Part shown: positions 46,098 through 58,828 of the stretch, in pieces
Layout of the letters: every line of letters begins with the position of its first letter
Position numbering within the stretch: the stretch's first letter is position 1
NCBI GenBank assembly: GCA_900312665.1
Contig: ONZQ02000005.1
Span: 1,839,077 to 1,903,076 of the forward strand
DNA length: 64,000 bases
Direction of reading: 5' to 3'
From: Cephalotrichum gorgonifer
Lineage: Eukaryota > Ascomycota > Sordariomycetes > Microascales > Microascaceae
Program-made: the position numbers and the translations under genes
The notes under the pieces: model-generated
The model's database searches: none
The model's input: only the letters and a program-made list of their open reading frames with translations
Told to the model about the DNA's origin: nothing

Positions 46098-46314
46098 GGT
46101 AAAATGTAGTAGGGGAAAATCTTGTAATATTTATTGTGTGGTAATGTCTGGTTGGTTGATAGTCTAGGGAAAGAGCTGAACTGGACAGTGATCGATGGCA
46201 CTTATATAGTCTCTGGCTAGACGGGAATGCTCAATCAAGATCGTCCATTCCTCCGCTTGAAAAGATGGACTAGCTAATGATTACGCGGCGGTTAGATACC
46301 GACAGGCATGTTTC

Positions 46315-46890
46315 ATGCGACTTGGTTGCCAAACGCCCTTTCGTCATCAGGTAGTATTCAAGTTATGGCAAGAAATCCATGTGGTGAACTACACCGCCGG
46401 ACAACACGGACCGGCGAAGTCCACGCCGCTCATCATTTACTTTTGGAAGAAGAACACGGTGGATGAAATACGCACCACCCTGTCGGAGAATACGCACGAG
46501 AGGATGACATCATACTCTACGGATCCGATCCTTCGCGTGGCTGACGGTGTGGAATCTCCACGCCCTCTTCAATCCTGCAGGGGCAAGGTCGTGTTCGCTG
46601 GCCCAGTTGGTCCGCTTGGCCCGGACGAAATTTCACAAAGCGTATCCATGAATTCAAATGATATTGCGGCTGAGCTGCTCCGTGCCACCCTCCACAATGC
46701 AGTCATCAATGGACAGCCCGCGAGTACGTACTGGAGCCGGAGCTTCAAACGCCGAGCTCCGTGGTACCCGCTAATGCGAGGGGAGGTACCCCCCAACCTG
46801 TTCTTGGTGGGGATTGACAAATTTGTACAATGTGGATACCAAAGACTAGATGGGACCGGCCCCACTTGTCGGACATGTCGGGGCCGATGA
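46315..46890 (+). CDS. Hypothetical protein
   Basis: Open frame of 191 codons with balanced codon use, no signal peptide or membrane segment. It contains GKVVFAGPVGPLGPDE and ends in TCRTCRGR. I recognise no family. It may be an orphan gene or a chance frame. The rest of 46098-47054 shows nothing else. Confidence 0.35.
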   Translation: MRLGCQTPFRHQVVFKLWQEIHVVNYTAGQHGPAKSTPLIIYFWKKNTVDEIRTTLSENTHERMTSYSTDPILRVADGVESPRPLQSCRGKVVFAGPVGPLGPDEISQSVSMNSNDIAAELLRATLHNAVINGQPASTYWSRSFKRRAPWYPLMRGEVPPNLFLVGIDKFVQCGYQRLDGTGPTCRTCRGR

Positions 46891-47054
46891 GCGGCTGCTG
46901 CCCTGGATATCGACTTGAATAAAGTAGGATTAGGGGCAGAAATGTGCCGTCACTGGGCACATGTTACGATCGTACGCAATGGAATCCTTAGGCATGTAGT
47001 CACTACCCGTTTCACCAAGAACTAATTTCATACTCAAGGAAATAATCCCAGTAC

Positions 47055-49334
47055 TCAGAACCCCGTCCCAAACGTATCATTCAACCACCCCTCCTGGGTA
47101 AAATCCATCACAATATCCGACGACAGCAGGGACTCGTACAACACAAAGTCCCCCATCTCACCATTCTCGTGCGCCGTCGCCTTCATCAGCTCCCCGGAGA
47201 GCACGTCCCGCAAGGACCTGAGTAGCTCGGGCCCCTTCAGGAGCATCCCATGGTCCTCCACGTTCCCTAGGTCCGAGGGGCGGAACTCGCCGGGAATACT
47301 CTCCAATTTCTTAGCCATCTCCTCCAGGACGTCCATGAAGTTCACTCTCTTCCTCAGGTACTCCGCATCCCAGCCCGGTTCGCGGAGGACGGTGAGCTTG
47401 AAAAGGATCATGATGGAGTGGCCGAACTGCGACTGGCCACTAGTCGTGATGCCCATCCATTCATCCACAGGGTACTCGGTATAGAACCGGAGCCAGCGCT
47501 CGACTGCCACGACGATAGACTCCAGATTCTGTATCCTATCGAAATCTAGGTCGGTACCTCGTGAATTTGGCGTGTTAAGGAGACAGGATTTGACGATGGC
47601 TTCAGTGCGGAATCTCGACAATGACATAGACACTAGGATTCATTAGGCGCGCCCCGGTTTGAAGGTCTCAAATGTGGGGGTGGGATGTGTGGGAACTTGC
47701 CGTGATCACGAAGCCCTGGTGGTATGTCCCTGCTTATTCCTTGGAGCTGGTTCTCAAGTGCCCGGACGAAGTGAATTGGGATTTCAGCTGACGCCTCACT
47801 CCCGAGTGCTCGGTCAGATAGGCACCTGGTCATCTGATCCATGACCAGATGGTATTTGACATGCGCTACTAGTAAGACGTCCATATCGCTCTCCTTCTCA
47901 TCGGCTAGTATCCTCATACATTTATCGAGGTAGGACGTTCGCCGGATCGGCTCAATTCCCCTCAACATCGTCCATGTCCTACCCCGCTCAGTTAGAGGTG
48001 GTGTCTGTATGCATGCTAAATCATGGGGGGACGAGATTTACAAAGATGTAACGAGGTACGTTGACAGGAACGCACGCCTCTCGGCTAGTGTCCGCCCCTG
48101 CGAACGGGACGTCTGGCTAGAGCAGAACTGATCCTTATCACCCGGGGCATCCCGGTGTATTCCGAGCTCAACCGCCAGAGACGCCGCCAGCTGAGACCAT
48201 ATGAGTATTGGTGTCCTCTCTCTCTTATGGTAATGGTGCCTTCTATGGTATTAGCTCATGACCGTACAGTGGCTCGTGATTAATATTTTCTTAGAAAGAA
48301 GACAGTGCGGTGGAAGGGAAGGTATATAAGCGGAGTAGGGGAATAATCTCACCAACTGTTGAAACAGAGGAGGCCAAGGAGTAGATCAAGAGACTTCTCC
48401 TCATCCGTCAAAATATACTCCCGGACTATCCCCCGTATCGCAGTGCCCATCTTCCCCTGCAACGTGAGGGACCGCGTGGTCAACGACATAATAGTGAGCC
48501 AAAGGAACGGCTTTTCTTGCCGCAGGGTCACCGAGCGTATACCCGGAGGGATGTGGAGTAACGGAAAGTGAGGCAAGAACGCTACCTGGAAGTTCCGAAG
48601 CTGCTCGTCTGCCACCGGCTCTGGGAGGGTGAACTCCGAGATACGGTGTGCGTACGGTGGGCTGTGCTCGGAAATGGCAGGCTCCGTGCTCGTGCTGTCG
48701 ATAGTTTGCGGGGCGGCATATAGGGCCATGCCGGTGTTGGCGTTGACGACAATGCCGGGTATAGATGCGGATGTACTGGGTACCGTAGCCGCTAGGGCCC
48801 AGGCACCGGGGCTTGGTATTATTCGTGCATCGTCCACAGTGTCCGAGGGGGCCACGACCTCTGTGTGGGCCTTCTGGGTATTAATAACCTCAGGGGGAAC
48901 TACGGGCGGCGGGTCGGTTTGATGGACAATGTTGCTGGTCTGAGACCGGAGAACAGTGACAAGTTCCTCGAGGCTGTCTTCCAGACGCCTCCGTCTTGGC
49001 GCAGTTGTTGAATCGACATTCCGTCTCCGAGCGGGGACGATGGGTACACAGTCTCTCTTCAGGCGATGGCACCTGGGTCCACAAGTACATTAGACTCGGC
49101 AGACTGCGCGCGTTGATGGGAATGGCGCATCGCTCAGGCTGCTGGAAACTAGAGAAGCAGGGGTCGATGCATTGGGAGTCCGCCGCGTGGGGGTAGATTA
49201 GCTCACCTGTCACAGGCGCTTCTTTCACTCCGATAGATACACCTGCATTTAGACTTTGAGCAGCTCGTGCAGGAGCGGCCGTAGCGTGTGGCGGCAATCT
49301 GCTCATCCAGGCTAGGTAGGGTAGGGGTCTCCAT
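47055..49334 (-). CDS. Zn2Cys6 transcription factor
   Basis: Five-exon model on the minus strand: 49334-49207, 49072-48353, 48215-48060, 47978-47701, 47632-47055; 619 aa, frame-consistent throughout. The DNA-binding cluster is built across intron 1: C22-x2-C25-x6-C32-x8-C41-x2-C44-x6-C51, the exact fungal binuclear zinc spacing, followed by a basic linker (PARRR, APRRRR). The regulatory region has TLAERRAFLST, RIEPIRRTSYLDKCMRILAD and SLAVELGIHRDAPG, familiar from fungal-trans regulators. Intron 4 (47633-47700) starts GCAAGT and ends CCTAG with a CTAAT branch, a GC-AG intron. It is the nearest gene to the beta-xylosidase, on the same strand 650 bp downstream of it, so it is a candidate local regulator. 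Confidence 0.85.
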
Positions 49335-49981
49335 TCCCGCTCCGAATGCCGAGCAACTGAGGTGCTAACTGAGGCGCTATATGTACGAAATAGGTAGACC
49401 TAGTGTTTATTCTAGTGACGTCGTGGAAAGGAGATTCGTGGAGGAATGACTTCCCCAAGCGAAACTAGTTTCAGTCACCGCGGGTAAAGGAGATGACACC
49501 CTCTGGATGCCCGTCTGTGTTTCGGGGGAGGAAGGATTTCAGAGGTGAGGGCGGGGTTCGGGATCGGGATTGTCCAACTCCGACGTGAAAGCCGCACCAA
49601 TGCAACGTTGGAAGGAGTGGCGGAAGCGTCCCATCCGTCAGCCCCAACTAATGAGTCCCGAATGAATCTCGACAACAGTCCTAATCGTTGAGAAGTCATA
49701 TCCAGGGGCGTAGAGTATGGGAACCCTTAAATTCATCCTTCGACAACGGCAACGGAATATGCTTTTCCACACCGCAAGCCCTCTCCTCTACCGAGGTATA
49801 GGTATCGAGCTCCAGCTACGCATGAGCAGGATGAAGGCGTCCATTCGAGAATTATACACCGGTATATTATATACTAACGATTACGGATCTCAACTCTGCT
49901 TAGACTCCGTCGCTTAGTCGAATCTATGAGAAGGCTAGACTCATACCTTCCCATGAGGAACCAAACGCAGCATGAACCTCT
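49335..49981. other. Intergenic region
   Basis: Promoter of the regulator and 3' flank of the xylosidase gene. No gene found. Confidence 0.5.
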
Positions 49982-52340
49982 CTACTCAGGTGCAGCTGGC
50001 CACGCGTCAAGGACCTCGGGGTCACCCGTGAGCTCAAACTGGAAAGTGGCCAGTACGGGCTCGTCGAGCTGGACAGTGTACTCCCCAGGATACAGCACCC
50101 TGTTCCCCTCCTCGTCCACGCGCGCAACGTTGCCCAGAGTCCAGGTCAGCGGGATTTCGGCCACTTCGCCAGGGGCGATATCCCGGTGACGCCCATACGA
50201 TGCCAGCGTCTTGATGGGGTACGGCTCCGGGCCGTACTCGCCAGACAGGAATGCTAGCGCGACGTAGTCGGACGTCTTTTCTCCGGTGTTGGTGATCTCG
50301 ACCTTGAGAGACGGGAAGGCGCAGGTATCGGGGTACGTGTTGTTGCATGTAGAAACGAGGTCTTGAATCGAGTGAGACGTGCTACTGTCATTGGCAAAGG
50401 AGATGTCGAAGGTCGTGTAGTGAAGCCCGAATCCGAAAGGCAGGATCGGAGTGGGGTACCACCGGTAGGTTCGGCCGGGATATTCGTCCGTCGGGCGCAG
50501 GTTCATATCCGTGATCGGAATCACGTCGGTGTAGTTGACGGGGTACTGAGTGACAGGTAGGCGGCCGGAAGGACTCTTGGCTCCGGTTATGAGGTCCAAC
50601 ACCGCGGTACCACCGTCCTGGCCCGGCCAGCTGGCCCACAAGATTCCGTTGATGCCATCGTTCTCTAGGAGAGGCGTGTCGTCCAACTGGTCGCCCATCT
50701 GCACGACGACGAGGGGCTTTCCGAGTTCCGAGAGCTTTTCGAGGAGGGTCAGCTGCGCCTCTGGCCAAGCTAGGGAATACCGGTCGAGTGTTTCGCCTGC
50801 GGCCGAGGTATCCTGGCCACCAAAGTAGAGGATGAAGTCAGACTTCTCAGCTGCCTCCAGTGCATTCGTGGTCCAGTTGTCCGAGGCTGAGTTGTTCTGT
50901 AGCACCGGCCCAGTCGCGACACTGACATCGAGGCCCAACCCCCGAGCTGCGTATGCAGGGGTTCGGAGGAATGGTGCCCTGCCACTGTACCCACCGCTAA
51001 GCGTGCTGGCGTCATCTGCCCAGAATCCAATGAGAGCAATTTTGGAACCCTCCGAGAGCTCCAAGGGCAACGTGTCGTCATTCTTAAGCATGACGATGCC
51101 TTCGATGGCAGCTTGGAGGGCTAGCTCCTGGGCATGAGGCGTGTTCACATCCTCCCAGCCGAGGGCAGCGTACTCAGAGTCGCTACCGTCAAAGTAGCCC
51201 GCCCTGACGAGTCCCTCGTATAGCCTCTGCAGTGCCCTATCTACCGTTTCGATCGGAAGAAGCCCCTGGTCCCAAGCGCCGGGGATATCAGACGAGCCTT
51301 CGTACTCGCAGCTGAGGTCCATGCCGGCCTTGAAGCAAACAGCCGTACCTTCCGCGTTAGTCTCAGCGTAGTGGTGGTTCAGAGAGACGTCCAAGACCGC
51401 CTCACAGTCGCTGGTAATATAGTTGTTGCTATCAGTCCAGTTCCAGTGGTCACGGAGGATCGTTTGTATTAGGTACTCGTTCGCACATGAGGGAACGCCG
51501 TTGACGGCGTTGTAGGCGCACATGATTGATCCGGCCTTGGAGTCACGGGTGCATTGTTGGAATGGCGCGAGGTAGTACTCGGATAGATCCTGAAGCGAGA
51601 TCTGCGCATCGAAATCATGGCGGGTCACGCCGTTCCAATTCTCGAAGTCGTTGCCCGCGTAGTGCTTGCAAGTGGCAATCACGCGACGTTCTGGCTTGTC
51701 GCCCTCAAGGCCTCTGACCATAGAAGCTGCATACCGCTGGGCGCGTAAGGCGTCCTCGCCCGGGGTCTCCGACCCTCGACCCCAGCGTGGGTCCTTGAAG
51801 GTGTTGACGTTCGGGGTCCAGTAGTCGATCCCGGCATATCCGTAGTTGCCCCACGCTCGTGCCTCAATTCCAATGACGGTGGCTATTTCCTCAAGTAGCT
51901 CATCATCGAATGCCGCTGCCATAAGGACTGGCATGGGGAAGACGGTGGATGAGTTGAAGGGCGCGGTGTCTGCATAGCGAATCCCCGGTGCATAGGCCAC
52001 GCCGTGGAGAGCCTCGCTCCACCAATTATAGTCAGGCAAGCCGATCCTGGGGGCGCCTTTACCCTTACTGGCAGCTAGGTGTCAGCAGTCGAGTCACCCC
52101 AGGGATTGCAAGGATGGGGAAGTGAATGACGTACCTGACTAGGTTCTGCAGCTTCTCTTCGGTGTTCATAAGGCCGATGAGAGCGCTAGCTCGGGCCGCG
52201 GGGGATGCCGATTGATCACAAATAGCATTCGAGGCAAGGGAGCCATCCACGCAGTCTGGAAAGGTGGTCCTCGGCGGCCGCTCCTGGGCGACCACCGAGC
52301 CAGCTGCGAGAACACTGACAAGGGCTGAATACTTCATCAT
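49982..52340 (-). CDS. GH3 beta-xylosidase, secreted
   Basis: Exons 52340-52135 and 52067-49982; 763 aa. The 67-nt intron (GTACGT...TGCCAG) gives NLVSKGKGAPRIGLPDYNWW. Signal peptide of about 18 residues (MMKYSALVSVLAAGSVVA). GH3 landmarks: LPDYNWWSEALHGVAY, WTPNVNTFKDPRWGRGSETP, CKHYAGND and the nucleophile Asp289 in ITSDCEAV. The C-terminal GH3 domain has EGIVMLKNDDTLPL, ILWASWPGQDGG and GRLPVTQYP, then a fibronectin-III-like end with LPFGFGLHYTTF and VALAFLSG. WW and PDYNW(W) with the E-A-L-H-G motif are typical of the xylan 1,4-beta-xylosidase subfamily (XlnD/Bxl1), which removes xylose from xylo-oligosaccharides. Full length. Confidence 0.95.
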
Positions 52341-54654
52341 AGTTCGCCGGAGGTGAGGCCGTGACTGAAACTAGAGGGGTGAGATATTGCTATGAAGGGA
52401 ACGTATGGAATCAGAGTTACTCCCATTATATACACCTTAACCGTATACATGAGAACGCCAGTCCCTAATACTACGTGGTTTGCATATTCCATGACCGAGG
52501 TCTCGGTCTGCATGTTCGTTTTAGCCGGTGGACGGTTCAAGGCGTGTCGATCCCGCCGATCTTTGCGCCCCAATCATGGCGAAAGTTGACTATAGGCATT
52601 CAACTAATATACAATAATCCTTAGTGCTCATAATCTTAAACTCAAGCAGGCAAGAGTTACCAAAAAAACTGCTACGTCTACTATACCGGGTGTGCTGGCA
52701 CCGAATTCCGCCGCTTCTTGGACTACTATCGCGAACAATGCCGCAGATTCATAATCGGGAAAGTACTGCACCCTGCATCCGTTACTACCTCCGTAGCTTC
52801 GGTGAGCGACTAAGCGATGTTAGGGGTTGGCGATGACGGGCCGTCGGCCGTTTCCCATACAACGCAGCGCCTCACATGAACATATCCAAGTACTCGTAGG
52901 AAACGGGGTTGTGATGGTGGGGCTGGAGCAATCCTAGGTAGCCTATGTATTACTATTGCCGCGTTACTGCCGCCTTCGTCATCTTCCCCCATATATGTGC
53001 CCCTCCCATGGGAGACCCCTCATTTACCCCGGACCCGCTCAGCGCAGGTACTTGTCCGCTCATACTACAAGTTCGACCCCGTACGGACCCTAATACTTGT
53101 AGCACGAAAGGGCGGGGAAGCTGCTAGCTGGATTCGGAAGTCTAGATATTACCCTGCTTCTCCCCTAGGCTTGATGTTGAAGATGATGACCTAGCTGCCA
53201 GTCTTGTTCTAGTTTCGAAGCTGCCCATGCAGCTCGATCAGGACCCCAGTTTTCCTTGGCCGATGGATCATATGAGTGGGGGGTCGACTTGAGGACCTTT
53301 CCAGTAGAGTATTATGATGGATTCACATTAATTCCACCTTGATAGCGATGTTGAACCTCTTGCTCCCGGAGAACATTTGTTTCACTTCCATTACGGTGTT
53401 TAAAAATCGCATCCCGAATCCCCTGACTGGGATGTAATAGTGGCTGTTTAACACTTGGACAGAAGCTTGACGTTGGACCGAAGTTCGGTACCACCGGCAG
53501 CGTTTCGGCGGGTTGTGGTATTAATAACGCCCTGCCAGGGGACCATGGCCCGTCCCGGTTTAGCGGGGTCCGGGTAATTATACGAAAGGGGAAGGGCCAG
53601 GACTTTACACTCAAGCGTGCGAATGGGGGCCGGTCTGTAGATGACGGTGCATAGAATGGGTGCCAAACCGGTTCTCAGAGCCTCATACCCCGAACCCGAT
53701 CTAGAGTGTGTTCTTTGGCGAAAATCTGAAGGCGGGATTGATTCAATCTTCGGCCGTGTTTCTCGCGCGGATTAATGACCATTTTGTTAAGTTGGCAGGG
53801 TTACGGACGTGATATGTACCCACAAGCTCGGACATGGTAGGAGGAATAGCCTGGCCGATTATAATTACCCGGTAATACAATGCTACTACATTCTCGACTC
53901 GGGCATACTTGTACTGGCTGGAATGCAACTGAAAACTGCCGCGTGAATTGCCGAGGTCTCCGCAGCCCAGCAACAGGGACGCCCTGAGTCTATGTACGGA
54001 CTCGTAGTGGTAGACAAGAAACCCACGTCTGGAACACTCGATCGCGACGTAGTAGCAAAACAGGCACGATTATTAACGGATTAAATACATTGCTTTAGCC
54101 GCATGAAGAACCAAGCTGTAGTAATGACGCTTGATTCAATCTGCCTGCACTGTGCATGGCTCTGGGACATCATCACTGGTGCTCCTGAAAGACTCGGGCA
54201 TCACCGGATTGTAAGTCGTTCAGGCCCCGGTACCATCCCCGCAACGCTAGTTTGGGGCGAATGCATGCACCCTCTTTTGAATATGAACTTAAGACATGCT
54301 CGTACTGGGGTACATCAGGCTCGCATCACACTGGTTCGAATCCTGCTTACTTATGAATGTAGGAGAGATATCCCACCCTGGACCCTCCAGCACGAAATAT
54401 ACGTCCTTGCACATGCTGGACTTTATGTCAGAATAAAGGTCTCGCTTGGAAACATTACATAATTTTCGTAGGACTGAAGGCGGCCAGGACATGTGTTTGG
54501 GAGGTGGAAGGACAAATAGAAGCTATATTGGGCTGAGTGGAGTGAGCGGCCCGGTTGCCCATCAGTAGGTTTCGTTTCTGCGAGCTCCACTCCACTACTA
54601 ATAATATAACGAGCTAATATCGCCCCTCTCGGCTAGCTAGGTATCGGGTACCGC
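52341..54654. other. Large intergenic region in the xylan set
   Basis: About 2.3 kb with no recognisable gene, RNA or repeat. Short frames only. Confidence 0.5.
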
Positions 54655-55663
54655 TTATTGGAGAATACCAAAGAACTTCAGCATAACCTCCTCGTTAACC
54701 GGCGCGATATGTCCCACACCCGAGCCCATGAACCCCTGCAGCTGCTTCCCATCGCCATAGATCTTCTGCGTGTACTGCTGCGACGGGAAACCCGGGACGG
54801 TCTGCGTAAGCTGCAGGCCGAGGACGTTGGCCCACTGGGTAAGGGCCTGCTCCGCGCAGGCGGGCCGCACGAGCCAGTCCGCGTCGCCGTGGAAGATCTG
54901 GAGGCGCGGGCGCCTGCCGCTGTAGCCCGGGTACGCGTTGCGGACGAAGTTGCCCCACTCCTGCGGCGTGTGCTGGATCTGGCCCTGCGCGCACGTCTGG
55001 TTGGCCGACATGGGGGTAGCGCTCTCGGAGCCCGCGGAGCACCCGAAGGCGGTGCCGGAGAAGGCGGCGCCGGCCTCGAAAACGTCGGGGTAGGAGCCGG
55101 CCATCACGTTGGTCATCATGGCGCCGGAGGAGCCGCCCATGACGTATACCTTTGAGGCGTTTCCGTTGTACTTCTGCAGCGTGTATTTTACCATGCTGAT
55201 GATGCCGGCAGCGTCGCCGCCGCCGTTATGGGTCAGACTAGCGGGGTTGTGGACATCCCAGCACTGATGTTTTGGTGTTAGCGTCCACGGGTATCTAGGT
55301 AGGCAGGGTATTGTTTTTGGGACATACGTTGCTCATCTTAGTGGTCTCCCCGTATACGAGAACGAATCCGTGTTGGTCAGCGTATTGCGGCAACCTAGTA
55401 CCAGAGTACCACCCCTGCGCCGAGCCTCCGCACGGGTGCAGCTGTATTCACGAGTCAACACTTGCCGGCGGGTGGGACGTTGCGAACGCGGGGTTGTAAC
55501 TCACAGCTACGATGATAGCGGGATTCTGGGCCACCCTGTCCGGAGCATAGACGTACATCCCAAGACCGGTCGGGTTGGAGCCGAAATTGTCGACGCGTTG
55601 AAGTGAGGCAGCCAAGGCCGAAGTGGCAGCCACGGCAAGCGTGGACAGCGTAGGAAGGTGCAT
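54655..55663 (-). CDS. CE1 acetylxylan esterase
   Basis: Exons 55663-55505, 55441-55328 and 55263-54655; 293 aa. Introns GTGAGT...ATACAG (63 nt) and GTATGT...CATCAG (64 nt, branch GCTAAC) are both in phase 0. Signal peptide MHLPTLSTLAVAATSALAA. IIVALHPCGGSAQGWYSGTR is formed across intron 1, CWDVHNPASLTHNGGGDAAG is the family core, and the nucleophile Ser136 lies in VMGGSSGAMMTNVMA. HGDADWLVRPA gives the Asp and GVGHIAP the His. This is the fungal family-1 esterase that removes acetyl groups from xylan. No cellulose-binding module is attached. Confidence 0.94.
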
Positions 55664-57596
55664 GATGGCTGCTATTCGTTCGGTTCGAGGGGGTAATGTG
55701 CTTTCTTGTTTGGAAGATGAGTATCTCTACCGTCTTTCCAAGCAATCACTGTGGCGGCGTGCCTGATTAAATATCTATAACTTTGACGAGGTTAAGGACA
55801 CGTCCGGGTATATGTCAAACTCTTGACTCTCAGTGCCATGGGTGTATCAAGTTTACGGTCAACTACAACATTCGTGCAAAATCTCACATGCGAATTCTAG
55901 CATACGTACACATGGCAATCCACGTATATTGCATAGCTAGCTAATAGCTACCTTGATGCGCGTGGTACTACCAAAATACCACAGTATGGGTTAAAATGGC
56001 CGAGCTCGAGTGACGCGTGACGTAACGGAGAGATTAGGACCAGTCGCGAAATTTAATCCCGCCTATTGGCACGTTGTCATATCTGCCGAAAGTGTTTCAC
56101 TCGCTATGAAGTGACATTCCAGGGAGGATCGCTGGCGACGTCGCTTCGCGAAACCACGGATGCGGGTGGGGCTCAAGGGCTAAAAGGGGAGAAAGACATG
56201 GAGCTAGGGAATCTTTTTTGGTACCTGATGCGGGGCTGAGAGGAACCTATTGGTGATTGTAACCGGAAACGGGGCTTTTTCTCTGAAGGATGGACATGAG
56301 CCTAATATGTATTCAGCTACTCGGCTTATAACAACGGGAGATGGGCAAGGGACTATTCCAGCAAATTCTAAGAGGTATTTTGCCAGTGACTACTACCCTA
56401 TGTCCTGGGTGGGTCTCGATAGCTTCAATCGTGTAGGAGTCTACTAGACCAAAAGGTATAAGTCACCTCGTACTGCGCTCCGAGTCGAAGAAGCTCCTCT
56501 ACACTCTCTCACATACAACAGTGTGCCACATGACAACAAAGTCCCACATCACTCCTCTCCTCTTCACGGAGGTGCGGACCCAAGAAGCCGTTCAGCCGGA
56601 CCAGGCATTAGCCGATCCGTAAGGCCATGAATATATTCTTGTCGGATCGCTATATCGCTACCTTCCATGACCTGATTAATTGCATTCAACCTCAAACTGA
56701 ACTACAGTCTGCCCCATCTTCAGGTTTGAATGGAGCGAACATGTAATGTGTGGACCAACCTGCTCCATAGCAGATCCACTGCGCTTCGAGACGGCAAGAA
56801 CCTCATCGGGCGGGTAATGTTGCGTACAAAGATGCCCGCCATATGCAGCAAGCGCGCGAATGAAGAAATCTCCTTGTTTAGCCAATATTTCATACTTGCC
56901 GAGGATGCCTTAAAGGGGGCGGCTATTGTATGTATACGAATATGCGGGACGTAGCGGCTGGCTAGGCTGCACGGCGAGGTGGTGCGTACACGATTAAAAG
57001 TTCCCTTCGGTCGGTACTATTTAATTTACCAAGAAACACGCTTGTCCACCTGGAGACTCAGTACCCTGCGGAGAGCTGGTTGATGTGGGGCTGGTTACTC
57101 TGACGGATCGCGATCCCGGTCAATGACACCCGCCAGGCAATCCACTCCTTGATTCCCGTGCTAGCCAGCCACCCCACAACAAAATGAAGAATTCTGGTAG
57201 TGAGACACCCGGCGGCACGGTAGCCGCGTTGAGGCTGACCTTGCCTTGCTTACAAGACCCCACCTTTAGTGGTACACATTGGACGGAACCCCGCGAACAC
57301 GAACTTGGACTCCTGCAAGGAACGGAACTTCAGTTTTTGCCTAAACCCACTTCCCTGTCAATGTGGTATCTCGCTGGGCTTGTGATTCGTGCGCATGTGG
57401 CATCAGCAAGGTTGACTCTCGGCAACTGAGTTGTGTTGAGTTGGACACCAAGGGGAGAAGAAGCTACGAGGGGATAATATATAACAGGCACCGCTGGCTG
57501 CGAGCTGATAGCTCCACCGGTTGCGACACTACGGTACTGCGCCAAGGTTTCTTGCTTTTCCCCACACTCGCTATCCCCTCCCCTGCTGACCACACG
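55664..57596. other. Divergent promoter region of the esterase and arabinanase genes
   Basis: About 1.9 kb upstream of both genes, which face away from each other. No gene found. A co-regulated pair would have its control sites here. Confidence 0.5.
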
Positions 57597-58828
57597 ATGG
57601 TTCACCTCGCTGCAGCAGTCGTGCTTCTGGCACAGAGCACTGCTGTGCTCGCTCGTACATGTGCGCCTCGGCCATTCGGCTTCTTCACGAACAACACCAT
57701 CTACCAGCCCGTCGAGGGCGAGAGCTTCACATACCCTCGCTTCACCGAGCTTTCCGATGGCACGATTCTGGCAACGTCCTCCGTGTCCGGCCATACCCCG
57801 GCGTACTTCCCCATCTTCGAGAGCACGGACGGCGGAGCTAGCTGGGAGTGGGTTTCGGACGTCAAGGACACGGTGAACGGATGGGGCTTCCCTGCGCAGC
57901 CAGCGCTCGCGGAGCTGACTGAGCCCCTTGGCGGCTACGAGGCCGGGACGATCCTGGCGTCCGGGAACAGCTGGAGCGAGAACGGGACGAGGATCGATCT
58001 CTACGCGAGTACTGATAAGGCGAGGACATGGGAGTTTGTTAGCCACATCGCAGAGGGTGGGCGGCCGAATACGACTAATGGCGCCACACCCATCTGGGAG
58101 CCGTACCTTCTGTAAGCCCAGACCTTTGGGGACCTCCAGTCTCCACTCCTGAAGAAAAAAAGGATATGATTCTCACAGGCTCTGATAGGACCTACGATGG
58201 CGCTCTCGTCGCCTACTACTCGGACCAGCGGGACCCCGAGCACGGCCAGAAGCTCTCTCACCAGGTTTCGAAGGATCTCAAGAACTGGGAGGACCCGGTT
58301 GACGACGTGGCTTACGACGAGTACATTGCGCGGCCGGGGATGACGGTAGTGGCTCACATCCCGCCCATTGACAAGTGGATCGTCGTATACGAATTCCCGG
58401 TTGGGAACTCCAGCTCCCACGGAGTGAACTACCCCGTCTACTACCGTCTCGCTGACAGCCCACTGGACTTCCGACTATCGGAGGGCCTACCCATTGTCAT
58501 CAACGGAACCACAGCGCCGAACGCAAGCCCTTACGTCACGTGGAGTCCCGTCGGCGGTAAGAACGGCACCATCATCGTCTCGGACGCCGACCGCAGCGTG
58601 GTTTATACGAACCGGGCTGGTGGTGATGTCGACAAGTGGGAGGAGCATGAGACGCCGGCCGGCGCCGTGTACAGCAGGGCCATCCATATCCTCAAGGATC
58701 ACCCGGATCATCTCATGATCTTTGGTGGCGAGACCTTTGACAACATGCGTGCGGGCTTGCTCACGCCCTTCTCAGCCACGGTGGTGAACTTGAACAAGGT
58801 TCTTAAGGACAAATATGCTAAGAAATAA
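57597..58828 (+). CDS. GH93 exo-alpha-1,5-arabinanase-like protein
   Basis: Exons 57597-58111 and 58189-58828; 384 aa. The donor GTAAGC and acceptor TGATAG (77 nt) give PIWEPYLLTYDGALVAYYSD, the expected junction, while the other acceptor (CACAG) puts in a stop. Signal peptide MVHLAAAVVLLAQSTAVLA. Six-bladed propeller features: PRFTELSDGTILATSS, FESTDGGASWEWVSDV (Asp-box S-x-D-x-G-x-x-W), YASTDKARTWEF and WSPVGGKNGTIIVSDAD. This matches the GH93 family, which releases arabinobiose from arabinan. Secreted. A sialidase-like propeller of another family is the alternative. Confidence 0.87.

Noticed and set aside
54320..54350. tRNA-like word ggttcgaatcc
   Set aside because: No T stem, acceptor stem or anticodon arm can be formed around it.
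55442..55504. Apparent nonsense codon in the acetylxylan esterase
   Set aside because: It lies in a GTGAGT...ATACAG intron; splicing restores the conserved LHPCGGSAQGWYSG segment.
57330..58046. 238-codon frame antisense to the GH93 gene
   Set aside because: Shadow of the real gene on the other strand.
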